42,712 nucleotides of DNA, taken from the IMG/VR virus record IMGVR_UViG_3300020176_000029, positions 1-42,712 of that record. One strand, written 5' to 3'. Positions 26,527-35,920 of this stretch are shown in pieces. Both the position numbers and the translations under genes were made by a program. Source of the stretch: a virus. How positions within the stretch are numbered: position 1 is the first letter of the stretch; every line of letters begins with the position of its first letter. The notes below the pieces were generated by a model that worked only from the letters and a program-made list of their open reading frames with translations, was not told where the DNA came from and did no database searches.

Positions 26527-26540
26527 TCTAGGATAATAAA

Positions 26541-29372
26541 ATGCCATCATATTCAAATATAGTTTCTACAGCACTAAGTTCGTCGAATGTCGCAGGAAAA
26601 TCTCTGGTATTTTCCACAATCGCTCAATTACCGCTGAGTGGAAATGAGGCGGGGTCGATAGCATATGTACAATCAAATGGCAGATTGTACATATGGAACA
26701 ATGGATGGTATTCTATTGGTATCGTTAATAGTAGTCCTATCGTGACTGGTAACTATGACCCATTTACTGCATTTGAGAAAGATGGAACTCCAATTGTTTT
26801 GGAGTTAGAAGCTACTGACCCAGAAGGAATTCCATTAACTTGGTCATACTCAATTACCAAAGGATCTCTTGGGGATACCGCAACAGTTGTTCAAGATGAT
26901 AATATATTCACCATAACTCCTAGTCAAAATGAATCCGATGAAGGTGAGTTTGAAATAACTTTTGCAGTGTCAGATGGAGTAGCGATTACAGCTCTTCCAT
27001 TAACATTCAGATTAATCTTTAAAGATAACTGGCGTCATGGAGCTTCAGAATATGATACTACCACATACCCTAGCGGAGTACAATTTGGTGGATTGAATGA
27101 AGCTAGAGCGATGGATATAGACGGTAATAATATTATTATAGGCGATAGTGGTACAAGTTCAGGTGCTGGAAAGGCTTGGATATATTCCAGTGATCCATTC
27201 GTACAAGTCAGAGAATTGATCTGCCCTAGCCCAGGAGCATACACAAGCTTCGGATTTGCTACCGCAATATCTGGAGACTATTGCGCTGTGGGACAATATG
27301 GTTATAGCTCCAATTCAGGCAGAGTTTACATATATGATGTAGATACGGGCACGTTAATTCATACATTAGAAAATCCAAATGATTATTACACAACTGCAAA
27401 TGATTATTTTGGATTTACCCTTTCATTAGACGGTGACACGCTTGCAGTATCAGCACCTTTTGAAGATGATGCAACTAGTTCGACTAGTGGTTCAGGCAGA
27501 GTTTACATATATTCAGTTTCTTCTGGCGAACTAGTTCATACTCTAAATAATCCCAACCCTACTGGGACTACTGTTGACGACAATTTCGGCAGAAACTTAA
27601 AGGTAACTGGTAATTATGTAATTGCATCTTCGTACGAAGATGTCGGTGCTACAAATAGCGGCGGCATACATGTATTTAATGCAACAACGGGAGAACTGCT
27701 GTATTCATTGAGTGCGCCCCCAGGATATGTAGAGGCATCCAGCCTATTTGGATATCCGATGGATGCTGATGCTTCATCTGATAGACTAGTGTCAACTAAT
27801 CGTTATGGAAATAATTTTATTCATGTATTCGAATTATCAACAGGAACTTTGCTACGGACATTTCCTAGACATCCAGAAACTAATACTAATCAGTGGGGAA
27901 CTGTATTAGCTATAAGTGGTTATACGATTATAATTGGGTTTGTAGAAGCTTCTAGTGCTGCGTACTGGAGAAACGTCTTTGTATATCATTCAGAATCTAC
28001 ACCGATTGAAACCAACGAGCCTTACGACGGAACTTATAATTTATATGGATTACTTCCAAATTCACTCATCTATAACACTGCGATAAACAACTGGGAGTTC
28101 AACAATGGAACCCTGTTACTCGCTCAAGGTGGACAAAGTGTCAGGATGATTAAAAATGTTGGAGTGCTTAACAGTTATACTATAGATAATCCTAATGGTT
28201 ATAATACTCCTAATAGTGATTACTTTGGATACTCGGTCGGAATATCTGGTAAATACGCTATCGTCGGTGCTTATTATGAAGATGATGCTGGTGGCAGTGC
28301 TTCAGGTAAAGCATATATTTTAGATGTATCCACTGGAAATTTAATTTACACAATAGATAACCCAAATGCTTATGGTACAGGTGCTAATGATTACTTTGGA
28401 TACTCAGTAGCAATATCTGGTAACTATGCTATCGTCGGTGCTTATTATGAAGATGATGCTGGTGGTACTGAGTCGGGTAAAGCATACATCTATAAAACCA
28501 CTAACGGAACTTGGTCGGATACGATTCTACTCCATACACTAGATAACCCTAATCCTTATAGTACAAGTCAGTTTGAGCTTTTTGGTCGAGAAGTTGCGAT
28601 ATCCGGTAACTATGCGATTGTTGGTGCGTATAATGAAGATGATGCTGGTGGCAGTTCTTCAGGCAAATCCTATATTTTTAATGTTACTACTGGTGCGCTA
28701 GTTCATACATTAGATAACCCAAATGCTTATGGTACAAGTGCTAGTGATCAATTTGGATTTTCTGTTGCAATATCTGGTAACTATGCTATTGCTGGTGCTC
28801 CGTATGAAGATGATGCTGATGGTACTGGTTCAGGTAAAGCCTATATCTTTGACGTATTAACTGGAGATCTAGTTCATACACTAGATAACCCAAATGCTTA
28901 TGGTGGCAGCACTAATGACTACTTTGGTTACTCAGTAGCAATATCTGGTAACTATGCTATCGTCGGTGCTTTTTCAGAAGATCTTAATGGTACTACTTCA
29001 GGTGTGGCATATATCTTTGACGTAACAACTGGAATATTGCTTCATACATTAGATAATCCCAATTCTTATGATACAGGCGCCAGTGATTCCTTTGGATTTT
29101 CTGTTGCAATAGATGGTAATTATGCAGTTGTGTCAGCTAAATATGAAGATACTGCTAATGGTCTTTCAAACGGCTCTGCATATGTATTTGATGTTAGGAC
29201 CGGAGAACTTCTTGGAAAGTTAGTAAACCCAACTAGCTTGAATGTTTCGGATACTGCAAACGGAATGCCGGTTGGAATATCAGGATCATATGTTATTTCT
29301 GGACATTCACAGGGATATACCAACGGCGTTTCTAATTCAGGATATGTTCGCATTTGGGAGGCTAATTATTAA
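26541..29372 (+). CDS. Tail surface protein with FG-GAP-like beta-propeller repeats
   Basis: A 943-residue protein. Residues about 30-62 form the adaptor 'LPLSGNEAGSIAYV' with 'GRLYIWNNGWYSIGIVN'. Residues 72-165 are a cadherin/Ig-like domain ('GTPIVLELEATDPEGIPLTW', 'FEITFAVSDGVAI'), shared with the proteins at 38905 and 40662. From about 170 on there are roughly 13 propeller blades of 50-60 residues, such as 'DYFGYSVAISGNYAIVGAYY' followed by 'EDD...SGKAYIFDVTTG'. These are FG-GAP-like repeats, best known from integrin alpha chains and bacterial surface proteins. A linker at about 490-548 separates a degenerate first set (six blades) from a regular second set (seven blades). AGGA precedes the start. 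A role in binding a host surface ligand is inferred. Confidence 0.72.
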   Translation: MPSYSNIVSTALSSSNVAGKSLVFSTIAQLPLSGNEAGSIAYVQSNGRLYIWNNGWYSIGIVNSSPIVTGNYDPFTAFEKDGTPIVLELEATDPEGIPLTWSYSITKGSLGDTATVVQDDNIFTITPSQNESDEGEFEITFAVSDGVAITALPLTFRLIFKDNWRHGASEYDTTTYPSGVQFGGLNEARAMDIDGNNIIIGDSGTSSGAGKAWIYSSDPFVQVRELICPSPGAYTSFGFATAISGDYCAVGQYGYSSNSGRVYIYDVDTGTLIHTLENPNDYYTTANDYFGFTLSLDGDTLAVSAPFEDDATSSTSGSGRVYIYSVSSGELVHTLNNPNPTGTTVDDNFGRNLKVTGNYVIASSYEDVGATNSGGIHVFNATTGELLYSLSAPPGYVEASSLFGYPMDADASSDRLVSTNRYGNNFIHVFELSTGTLLRTFPRHPETNTNQWGTVLAISGYTIIIGFVEASSAAYWRNVFVYHSESTPIETNEPYDGTYNLYGLLPNSLIYNTAINNWEFNNGTLLLAQGGQSVRMIKNVGVLNSYTIDNPNGYNTPNSDYFGYSVGISGKYAIVGAYYEDDAGGSASGKAYILDVSTGNLIYTIDNPNAYGTGANDYFGYSVAISGNYAIVGAYYEDDAGGTESGKAYIYKTTNGTWSDTILLHTLDNPNPYSTSQFELFGREVAISGNYAIVGAYNEDDAGGSSSGKSYIFNVTTGALVHTLDNPNAYGTSASDQFGFSVAISGNYAIAGAPYEDDADGTGSGKAYIFDVLTGDLVHTLDNPNAYGGSTNDYFGYSVAISGNYAIVGAFSEDLNGTTSGVAYIFDVTTGILLHTLDNPNSYDTGASDSFGFSVAIDGNYAVVSAKYEDTANGLSNGSAYVFDVRTGELLGKLVNPTSLNVSDTANGMPVGISGSYVISGHSQGYTNGVSNSGYVRIWEANY
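28185..29330 (+). repeat. Seven regular FG-GAP-like propeller blades
   Basis: Consecutive units of about 150-190 bases each encode a 'LDNPNAYGTSASDYFGYSVA' start, 'ISGNYAIVGA', an 'YEDDAGG' acidic turn and a 'SGKAYIFDVTTGxLVHTL' strand. Seven units would close one beta-propeller. DNA identity between several units is high, so expansion or homogenisation is fairly recent. Confidence 0.75.
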
Positions 29373-29614
29373 TGGCGTTACTATCAAAAATTATATCAGA
29401 TAAAGCATATGCTGCGGATGCGATAGACACGTCTGTCAATGGGTTAGTACCAGTCGGTACAGTCAATCTCTTGGCGGATTTGCCAATGTCGAATAATGAA
29501 GTTGGTGTAAAGATATTGGTGTTAGAAAACAATACAATATACCTCTGGGCTGGTAGAGGTATTAGTTATGGATGGTATCCTCTAGTAATGCTTGAAGATG
29601 CTCCAATAACATAA
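29372..29614 (+). CDS. Stand-alone copy of the 'LPxSxN..YLWxGRG' adaptor module
   Basis: An 80-residue protein whose ATG overlaps the upstream stop by one base (TAATG), with GGGAGG 10 bases before it. Residues about 33-72 ('LLADLPMSNNEVGVKILVLE', then 'NNTIYLWAGRG' and 'GWYPL') are the same adaptor module found near the N-termini of the proteins at 26541, 38905 and 40662. Here it is not attached to a binding domain. The first 32 residues are unrecognised. It could connect the preceding propeller protein to the particle, or be a remnant of a fibre that lost its binding part. An intact ribosome site and overlap with the upstream gene favour a working gene. Confidence 0.65.
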   Translation: MALLSKIISDKAYAADAIDTSVNGLVPVGTVNLLADLPMSNNEVGVKILVLENNTIYLWAGRGISYGWYPLVMLEDAPIT

Positions 29615-29631
29615 ATCAAAATAATTTTGGT

Positions 29632-29639
29632 TATAAATA
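29632..29639 (+). promoter_or_regulatory. T4-type late promoter (TATAAATA)
   Basis: An exact late consensus in the 56-base gap between the genes at 29372 and 29671, 31 bases before the ATG at 29671, with GAGGG (29658-29662) in between. It would start the unit reading the large structural protein at 29867 and the modular proteins downstream. Confidence 0.8.
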
Positions 29640-29670
29640 CTTATATCGATGAACACTGAGGGTTACTAAA

Positions 29671-29850
29671 ATGGCAACTATGGATTTTCCGGCATCTCCA
29701 ATTGATGGAGATAGTCATATTCATGCTGGTAGAACATATCGTTATAACGCTACTAAGGGCGTCTGGGAATTACTATCAAACGAAAACAATATAACAGATA
29801 AAATTGCGACCGAGAAAAAAGCTGTCGCATTTTCAATTGCATTATCATAA
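29671..29850 (+). CDS. 59-residue stand-alone 'GDxxxxGRTYxY' module
   Basis: A small gene of 59 residues and a stop. The ATG has a strong GAGGG 8 bases upstream and a late promoter just before that. Residues 5-34 ('FPASPIDGDSHIHAGRTYRY' then 'NATKGVWELL') are the same N-terminal module found in the proteins at 35440, 38905 and 40662 ('FPSSPADGDTFTYSGKTFEW' in the first). A charged linker and a short hydrophobic end (AVAFSIALS) follow. The shared motif, correct frame length and signals argue that it is real. It lies 16 bases before the 1852-residue structural gene and may be an adaptor or accessory of it. Confidence 0.75.
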   Translation: MATMDFPASPIDGDSHIHAGRTYRYNATKGVWELLSNENNITDKIATEKKAVAFSIALS

Positions 29851-29866
29851 TTGGAGTTATCAATAA

Positions 29867-32800
29867 ATGTCTAAACAATTAGCACATCACTATACCATCA
29901 ACGTTGACGATAACTCGGTAACGATCCCGCGGTATATCAATCAAGAAAGATTCCTTCTCATCACAGACGTAACAACTGGTGAGAACATCTATAGTTTCGC
30001 AGATTCTTCAATTGGTATTGTTACTTGGTCATTCGATGAAGTTACAGAAGCAACTACTATTGTTCTTGCCGCAGACTTTGGAACGTACAATGTAACTTCT
30101 GAAAGCAAGTTACAGATCTTCTATGATAAAGCTGGTCCTACCGAATTTGAACCGTCAGAGAGTATTCTAGATCCAGTTCATAAGATGCGCGTCTCTAATC
30201 CAGAGAACTTGATTGACACTGACTTCGAATACGGTCTACAACCTACTAAGTGGGAAACTCTAGAGACTTCTAATAACATTCCTTCCTTCTATACTGGTGA
30301 CGGTGATGTCCCACTATCTGGCATCATGAGTGTTACTACTGTTGAGGGTTCTGAAGTTGTCACGGTATATACATCCGATGATCACGGTTTAGCGCAAGGC
30401 ACTCCAATCGATATTCAAGGTGTATCGTCTAGAAGTGCTGAAGGTAAATTCCTAATTGCATCTACAACTGCAAACACATTCACATATAAGTCTAAAGCAG
30501 CACAAAATTATACTGGTAATATTGGTGGAATTTATACAACTATCACCCCAGGCGCTTTCTATCACGAATCTGGTATTCCATTCGATGTTGCAAGTGGACT
30601 ACAGTCAGATGAGCAAGAACCATCTACGATTACCATTACCACACCAGCTCGTCATGGATTTGTAGAAGGAAGTAGTTTCTACCTTGTAAATACAGTAGGA
30701 ACTAAGGCTACTGAAATAACAGATGTGACTACATCATCCGCTCCCGATGGAAATCCATACATCGATTTTGAAAACATTGTTACAACAACTACGACGAACG
30801 ATGCAACCTTGACAGAAACTCGTCAGGTAAGAAGTAGACACTTTTTAAAATTTACTGCATCATCTGTCGATATTTCCGCCAATACGATTACTTGGCCAAA
30901 TCATGGATTTAGAGCTAATGACTGTGTGTTATATGATCCCCCAGTAGGCGATTCTCCCATCGGCGGACTATCTAGATTTACAGTTTATTATGTCATCGTA
31001 GTCGATTCAAATACGATCAGATTGACAGCAACTTCTGACGGCGCAGCCGTCGACTTTATTTCTACTGGAACATATGATTTTGGTAGATCATCTTTGCATC
31101 TAGTATATGAAGTTCGTAGAATTTATATTCCATATAACGCATATTATTCACAATTTTCCCATGTAGCGAACGAGACTGGTGGCACTGGTAGCGGTTGGGA
31201 TTTACGAGCGAATACTCCACTGGGCGGAAATACGTCACTTCTCACGTTAATGCCATTCACTACAAACAACGCCAGCCAATATTTAATGGTAAATAGATAT
31301 GTCCAATGGCCAACTTCATACTGGATCGGCGGTTCTCCTAATTGGGGATATGGAATAGAATCTGATTCAGTTCCAATGAAGTATAACTTTATTGAAGATT
31401 TCAGTCGTTGGTCTACTCAAAACTGGGTTACTAATACTTCATACTGGTCTCAACAAACATATGGTTTATACTGGTACAACAAATACCGTTATGACGGAAC
31501 CTATAACTTTAATCCACCAGCAGCTACAACTTTCTTGATACCACTAGTGTATGATGAAGAAGGCGAATCTATCTACATTGAAGATCATGGATTGAAGAGT
31601 GGTGACACAGTCACATATAACGGAGCAACTTCAGGTTCGCCTATTCAGGCGCACGTTCCAGTCACTTCATATTCTGCTAATGCTTCTGTTAGTAATTTGC
31701 CTACAGGCACCTATATCGTAGATGTTTTATCAAAGGATAGATTTAAGTTTAGAGGTCGTCAATTATATTCAGTTACGGGTGTTCAGGAATTCACATACGT
31801 CGGAGAGAAGAAGACTGCGAACTCATTCTACCTTCCCGATCATGGATACGTATCCAATCAACAACTTATAGTTTCAACTTCAGATGGAGGATCCCTTCCT
31901 ACAACCACTACTGGAAACGTAGCCCCAATAGTAAATCCAAATACTGTTAATGCTTTACCACAGACTTTTAATGTCATTGACGATGCGATTCAGTCATATT
32001 TTTCGGATAATTCTATTACTCCGTTTAATATGACTACGTATAGCGGCACTAGTGCAACCAATACGCTTATATTTGGTAATGGAGGTCTTCCAAATATCTT
32101 ATCCAGTTATAACCTAACTACTGGAAACCACTATGCGGTTTATAGCAATACTGGATCAAGGGTTAACGCTAGTTTGAATTACTACAATCCAGCGGTAATG
32201 AATTCAACAAGTCCTACAAATATTTTTACTGGGACTACTTATGAAAATAGATACCATATGGCGATGCAGACTGATTGGGCGCCTAATATTTCTATTCCAT
32301 ATTATCTACTGGTCAGATCGACAGATTTTACTTCTGCGACAGAACGATATTATAATGTGTTCCAAGAGAATATTCAATGGAACTCTATAAGTAATTATAG
32401 ATATCTTTCTGCGGTTAGTAATACAACGTATGCCGTTCCTGGCGGAGCATCTTATAAGTATGCTGCAGTTGCGAATAATTTCTATTACGGTACGCAGAGA
32501 GTGACACACTATAGATTGAAGTTTACCAAGTTAGGAGATACTACAAATTGGTATGACTCAACTGCCAATATGATTCCGATCACTTCGAGTAATAATAATA
32601 CATACACGTATAGTTACTTTAACTCATATTGGCAAGGTAGAACCGTTGAACTATCTTTTCTCTTTGCGGTAGATAATATTAGTACATTTGATGATACGGC
32701 TTGGATTAATCCATTTACCCAATCTATATTAGCCGCATATGATACTAATATGGTATATCCGTCGTTGAATAACGGAGATTCGATTAATGTTTCTTTGGTC

Positions 32801-35425
32801 AGTAATGATAGATTTAGAGTAACTAAGAATGGTATTTCCGTAGACCTGACTAACTCTGGGACTCAACCAATTACATTTACTACTGCAGCTCAGTTAGGTG
32901 TTGTTGATGGAATCTATCAGACTTCCGCTGTAGGTGATACTTCGATTGAAATACAGACTAACGCAGCAATCAATGGGCAGACAGCTGCTGTTGATGCATC
33001 TGCTATTAATGGTAGTGTGATTCCATTAGTGACTGGAACACATTCTTTCAGATCTGGAACCGCAGTGATATATGATAACGGCGGTAATGCAGATATCGCA
33101 GAATTGACGAATGGAAATACATACTATGTCGTAGTAATCGATGACGAACATATTTCTGTTTCCGATGACGCTTCTGAAGCATCAAATGGGGCTGGAGGAA
33201 TCACACTAACAGCTGGGACTGGAACTCATACATTCCGATCAACTAGTTTGGCTGGGGTTGTTCCTGCACAAGGAACAGTCGCCGTGACCGTAGGTTCTAA
33301 TATAATTAAAGGAACAGATACTTTATTCAAGAGATACTTTAAAGTCGGAGACACTATCTATGTCAAAGATAATAATGCTACTCCTGGAGGTATGTCTAGA
33401 TTTGCAGTAACTGCCATTGCAGAAGATTCTACATTAACAGTTGATCAACCTCTGACATTCACATCAGCATCAACTTTACATTTTGTTGAGACTAAGGTAT
33501 ATACTAGACCAGATGGATATTCTTTACATAGACCGTTCGACGGTGGTGTTGAGATTGCAGCGGGAACCGCTCCTCTATCAAGAATTACTCGCCAAACACG
33601 TAAGTACTTCCGATATCAGTCTGGTAAAGGTATTCAGACATCATTGGCGATCAACTTCAATCCTCCAGTGATCTTAGATACAATTTCAGCGACAGGTACT
33701 TTAGTGACTTGTACGACCAAGTATCCACATAGAATGTCTGACGGTCAATTGATAGAAATCAGTGGAGCGAGTGATGAATCATATAATGTACAACAGACGA
33801 TCACGGTTGTAGACGATTCTACATTCACGATTACTCTAGACAATGCTCCGTCTGTTTCTAATCCATCAGGTATTATTCAATATAACCTACGTGGATATTC
33901 TGATGCATATATCCGTGCTGGTATGTTCGATGATCAAAACGGATTCTTCTACGAATATAACGGACAAACTCTATACGCATGTAGGCGTTCTTCGACAACT
34001 CAGTTGAGCGGAACAGTAACAGTTGTAAAGGGTAGTGGTATTATCACTGGAACTAATACAAACTTCCGTGGTCAATTATCCGTCGGAGATCAGATCGTTA
34101 TTCGTGGTATGTCATATAAAGTCGTTTACATTGACGGAACTTCTACACTCAACGTTCAACCTCAATATCGTGGACTGAGTGCTTCCGGAGTCATCATCAC
34201 CAAGACAGAAACTGTGAGAGTTCCACAAGAAGAGTGGAACGAAGATGTATGTGATGGAACTGGTCCAGAAGGATTCTTGTTAGACTTAGACAAGATTCAA
34301 ATGGCGTACATGGATTATTCTTGGTATGGTGCTGGTAAATTGAGATTCGGTCTAAAAGATAGAAACGGTCATGTTCGTTACGTACATTCGTTCCTACATA
34401 ATAACAGACTCGATGAAGCGTATATGCGTTCTGGTAACTTACCAGCCAAGTATGAAATTGAGAATGGATCTAATCCAACGTATGCACCAACACTATTCCA
34501 CTGGGGAACTTCTGTTATTATGGATGGTAGGTTTGATGATGACAAAGCATATTTGTTCACCGCTCCTTCCAAGTCATTATCGTTCTCTAACGGAGATACT
34601 TTAACTGCTACCACAAATGCTAATAGTGCGCTAACATTCCAATATAATTACGCTCAAAGAAGGTATGATTGGTACTTAAGATTGTCTTTCCCAAGTACTG
34701 ATGGATCTAAATTCTATACTGGATTGAAACTATACACCGTTTCTAACGAATTAGATGGTGAAGAGGTTGCATATACACAATATTCTGGCAGCAACGTTTA
34801 TGTGTATATCTACCTAAGTACTTCTAGAAATCAACCAAGTTCTTATCCTAATGTTCCTACTTCAACTGCGGTTACACTTGGTTCTGCCGCTAGTTCAGAT
34901 AGTAGCATTAACTTGGGAACTACCACGATTCCATTGGTTTCATTACGACTCTCTCCATCCGTCGACACTAACTTAAGTGGTGCATTGGGTGCTCGTGATA
35001 TTATCAACCGTATGCAGTTGCAGTTGAATGAAGTAGGTTTGATCCTATCTCACGACTGTGAAGTTAAGTTGATTTTGAATGGCGATTTGAGTAATGTCAA
35101 TTGGCAATCTGTCAAGAACCCGTCATTGTCTCAGTTGGTGGAACATGAACAAGGTGATTTGATCTCTGGTGGAACGGAAGTATTTTCATTCCGAGCATCT
35201 GGAGGTACTATCGACAGTACTGGTAAACGTGGAACCTTGGCTACGAACTTCGCTCTTGGAGAAATTATCGACATGGGTAACAGTATTTTAGGTGGAGACG
35301 GAACCTATCCTAACGGACCAGACGTATTGACAGTCGCTGTTAAAGTTGTGGACACTGGTGGTATTAAATCCAGTAACCCATTCTCAACCAGTGCTAGAAT
35401 TACTTGGTCTGAGTCACAGGCTTAA
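29867..35425 (+). CDS. Very large virion structural protein, cyanophage type
   Basis: An 1852-residue protein. Diagnostic parts are 'NLIDTDFEYGLQPTKWETLE' (about residue 113), 'DYSWYGAGKLRFGLKDRNGH' (about 1483), and 'RSGNLPAKYEIENG' with 'LFHWGTSVIMDGRFDDDKAY' (about 1520-1560). The C-terminus is 'SARITWSESQA'. All are well known from large structural proteins of T4-like cyanophages and relatives. Many modules of the type 'HG(L/F/Y)xxGxxVxI' occur (for example 'DDHGLAQGTPIDIQG', 'DHGLKSGDTVTYNG'). Two stretches interrupt the familiar pattern: about 414-549, rich in Trp and Tyr, and about 695-980, rich in Tyr, Ser, Asn and Thr. TGGAG precedes the start. It is probably a large tail or baseplate appendage; no enzyme motif is seen. 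Confidence 0.8.
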   Translation: MSKQLAHHYTINVDDNSVTIPRYINQERFLLITDVTTGENIYSFADSSIGIVTWSFDEVTEATTIVLAADFGTYNVTSESKLQIFYDKAGPTEFEPSESILDPVHKMRVSNPENLIDTDFEYGLQPTKWETLETSNNIPSFYTGDGDVPLSGIMSVTTVEGSEVVTVYTSDDHGLAQGTPIDIQGVSSRSAEGKFLIASTTANTFTYKSKAAQNYTGNIGGIYTTITPGAFYHESGIPFDVASGLQSDEQEPSTITITTPARHGFVEGSSFYLVNTVGTKATEITDVTTSSAPDGNPYIDFENIVTTTTTNDATLTETRQVRSRHFLKFTASSVDISANTITWPNHGFRANDCVLYDPPVGDSPIGGLSRFTVYYVIVVDSNTIRLTATSDGAAVDFISTGTYDFGRSSLHLVYEVRRIYIPYNAYYSQFSHVANETGGTGSGWDLRANTPLGGNTSLLTLMPFTTNNASQYLMVNRYVQWPTSYWIGGSPNWGYGIESDSVPMKYNFIEDFSRWSTQNWVTNTSYWSQQTYGLYWYNKYRYDGTYNFNPPAATTFLIPLVYDEEGESIYIEDHGLKSGDTVTYNGATSGSPIQAHVPVTSYSANASVSNLPTGTYIVDVLSKDRFKFRGRQLYSVTGVQEFTYVGEKKTANSFYLPDHGYVSNQQLIVSTSDGGSLPTTTTGNVAPIVNPNTVNALPQTFNVIDDAIQSYFSDNSITPFNMTTYSGTSATNTLIFGNGGLPNILSSYNLTTGNHYAVYSNTGSRVNASLNYYNPAVMNSTSPTNIFTGTTYENRYHMAMQTDWAPNISIPYYLLVRSTDFTSATERYYNVFQENIQWNSISNYRYLSAVSNTTYAVPGGASYKYAAVANNFYYGTQRVTHYRLKFTKLGDTTNWYDSTANMIPITSSNNNTYTYSYFNSYWQGRTVELSFLFAVDNISTFDDTAWINPFTQSILAAYDTNMVYPSLNNGDSINVSLVSNDRFRVTKNGISVDLTNSGTQPITFTTAAQLGVVDGIYQTSAVGDTSIEIQTNAAINGQTAAVDASAINGSVIPLVTGTHSFRSGTAVIYDNGGNADIAELTNGNTYYVVVIDDEHISVSDDASEASNGAGGITLTAGTGTHTFRSTSLAGVVPAQGTVAVTVGSNIIKGTDTLFKRYFKVGDTIYVKDNNATPGGMSRFAVTAIAEDSTLTVDQPLTFTSASTLHFVETKVYTRPDGYSLHRPFDGGVEIAAGTAPLSRITRQTRKYFRYQSGKGIQTSLAINFNPPVILDTISATGTLVTCTTKYPHRMSDGQLIEISGASDESYNVQQTITVVDDSTFTITLDNAPSVSNPSGIIQYNLRGYSDAYIRAGMFDDQNGFFYEYNGQTLYACRRSSTTQLSGTVTVVKGSGIITGTNTNFRGQLSVGDQIVIRGMSYKVVYIDGTSTLNVQPQYRGLSASGVIITKTETVRVPQEEWNEDVCDGTGPEGFLLDLDKIQMAYMDYSWYGAGKLRFGLKDRNGHVRYVHSFLHNNRLDEAYMRSGNLPAKYEIENGSNPTYAPTLFHWGTSVIMDGRFDDDKAYLFTAPSKSLSFSNGDTLTATTNANSALTFQYNYAQRRYDWYLRLSFPSTDGSKFYTGLKLYTVSNELDGEEVAYTQYSGSNVYVYIYLSTSRNQPSSYPNVPTSTAVTLGSAASSDSSINLGTTTIPLVSLRLSPSVDTNLSGALGARDIINRMQLQLNEVGLILSHDCEVKLILNGDLSNVNWQSVKNPSLSQLVEHEQGDLISGGTEVFSFRASGGTIDSTGKRGTLATNFALGEIIDMGNSILGGDGTYPNGPDVLTVAVKVVDTGGIKSSNPFSTSARITWSESQA

Positions 35426-35439
35426 AAGGGGAAATAAAG

Positions 35440-35919
35440 ATGGCATCAATTAACTTTCCATCTTCCCCAGCTGATGGGGATACATTTACATATAGCGGTA
35501 AGACCTTCGAGTGGTCTGCCGCTAATGGAATTTGGTTTCGTAGACCAAATGGACCGATTCCAGCTATAGTGGCAGTAGACACTCCGGTATTGTCCGGAGA
35601 GGTTTCTACTATAAACGAATTGGAAACCACAACGATCACCATTTCAAACTATGATCCTTTGGCTACATATTATGTATCTGTCACAGGAGGTACGTTTGTC
35701 AGAACAGAAGATTCTATTTCATGGACTCTTCCTGCAGCTGATAATGCCGACATAACGCATTCTATATACATATATGCAACACTACCTGGAGCTGGTATAT
35801 CTTCAACCGCTCAGTATGATATTTTAGTATCAGACGTAGTTATAAATCTTCAAGCAGATACTGCTATTATCATAGGCGTATTTGGAACCGACTCTTCTTC
35901 TATTGATTGGGAATTCTAA
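35440..35919 (+). CDS. Modular small structural protein with GDTF module and beta domain
   Basis: A 159-residue protein with AGGGGA before the start. Residues 6-35 ('FPSSPADGDTFTYSGKTFEW', 'SAANGIWFRRP') are the shared N-terminal module. The rest ('ETTTITISNYDPLATYYVSV', 'DSISWTLPAADNADITHSIY') looks like an immunoglobulin-like beta sandwich not seen elsewhere in the window. It ends one base before the start of the 860-residue propeller protein, so it probably acts with it, for example as its anchoring part. No closer family recognised. Confidence 0.65.
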   Translation: MASINFPSSPADGDTFTYSGKTFEWSAANGIWFRRPNGPIPAIVAVDTPVLSGEVSTINELETTTITISNYDPLATYYVSVTGGTFVRTEDSISWTLPAADNADITHSIYIYATLPGAGISSTAQYDILVSDVVINLQADTAIIIGVFGTDSSSIDWEF

Positions 35920-35920
35920 T

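Noticed and set aside
29617-29629. Inverted repeat CAAAATAATTTTG before the promoter at 29632
   Set aside because: A/T-only stem of five pairs plus one C-G pair is too weak to call a terminator or operator.
35882-35920. TTG start extending the propeller protein by 13 residues
   Set aside because: It would overlap the upstream gene; the ATG at 35921 directly follows the upstream stop.
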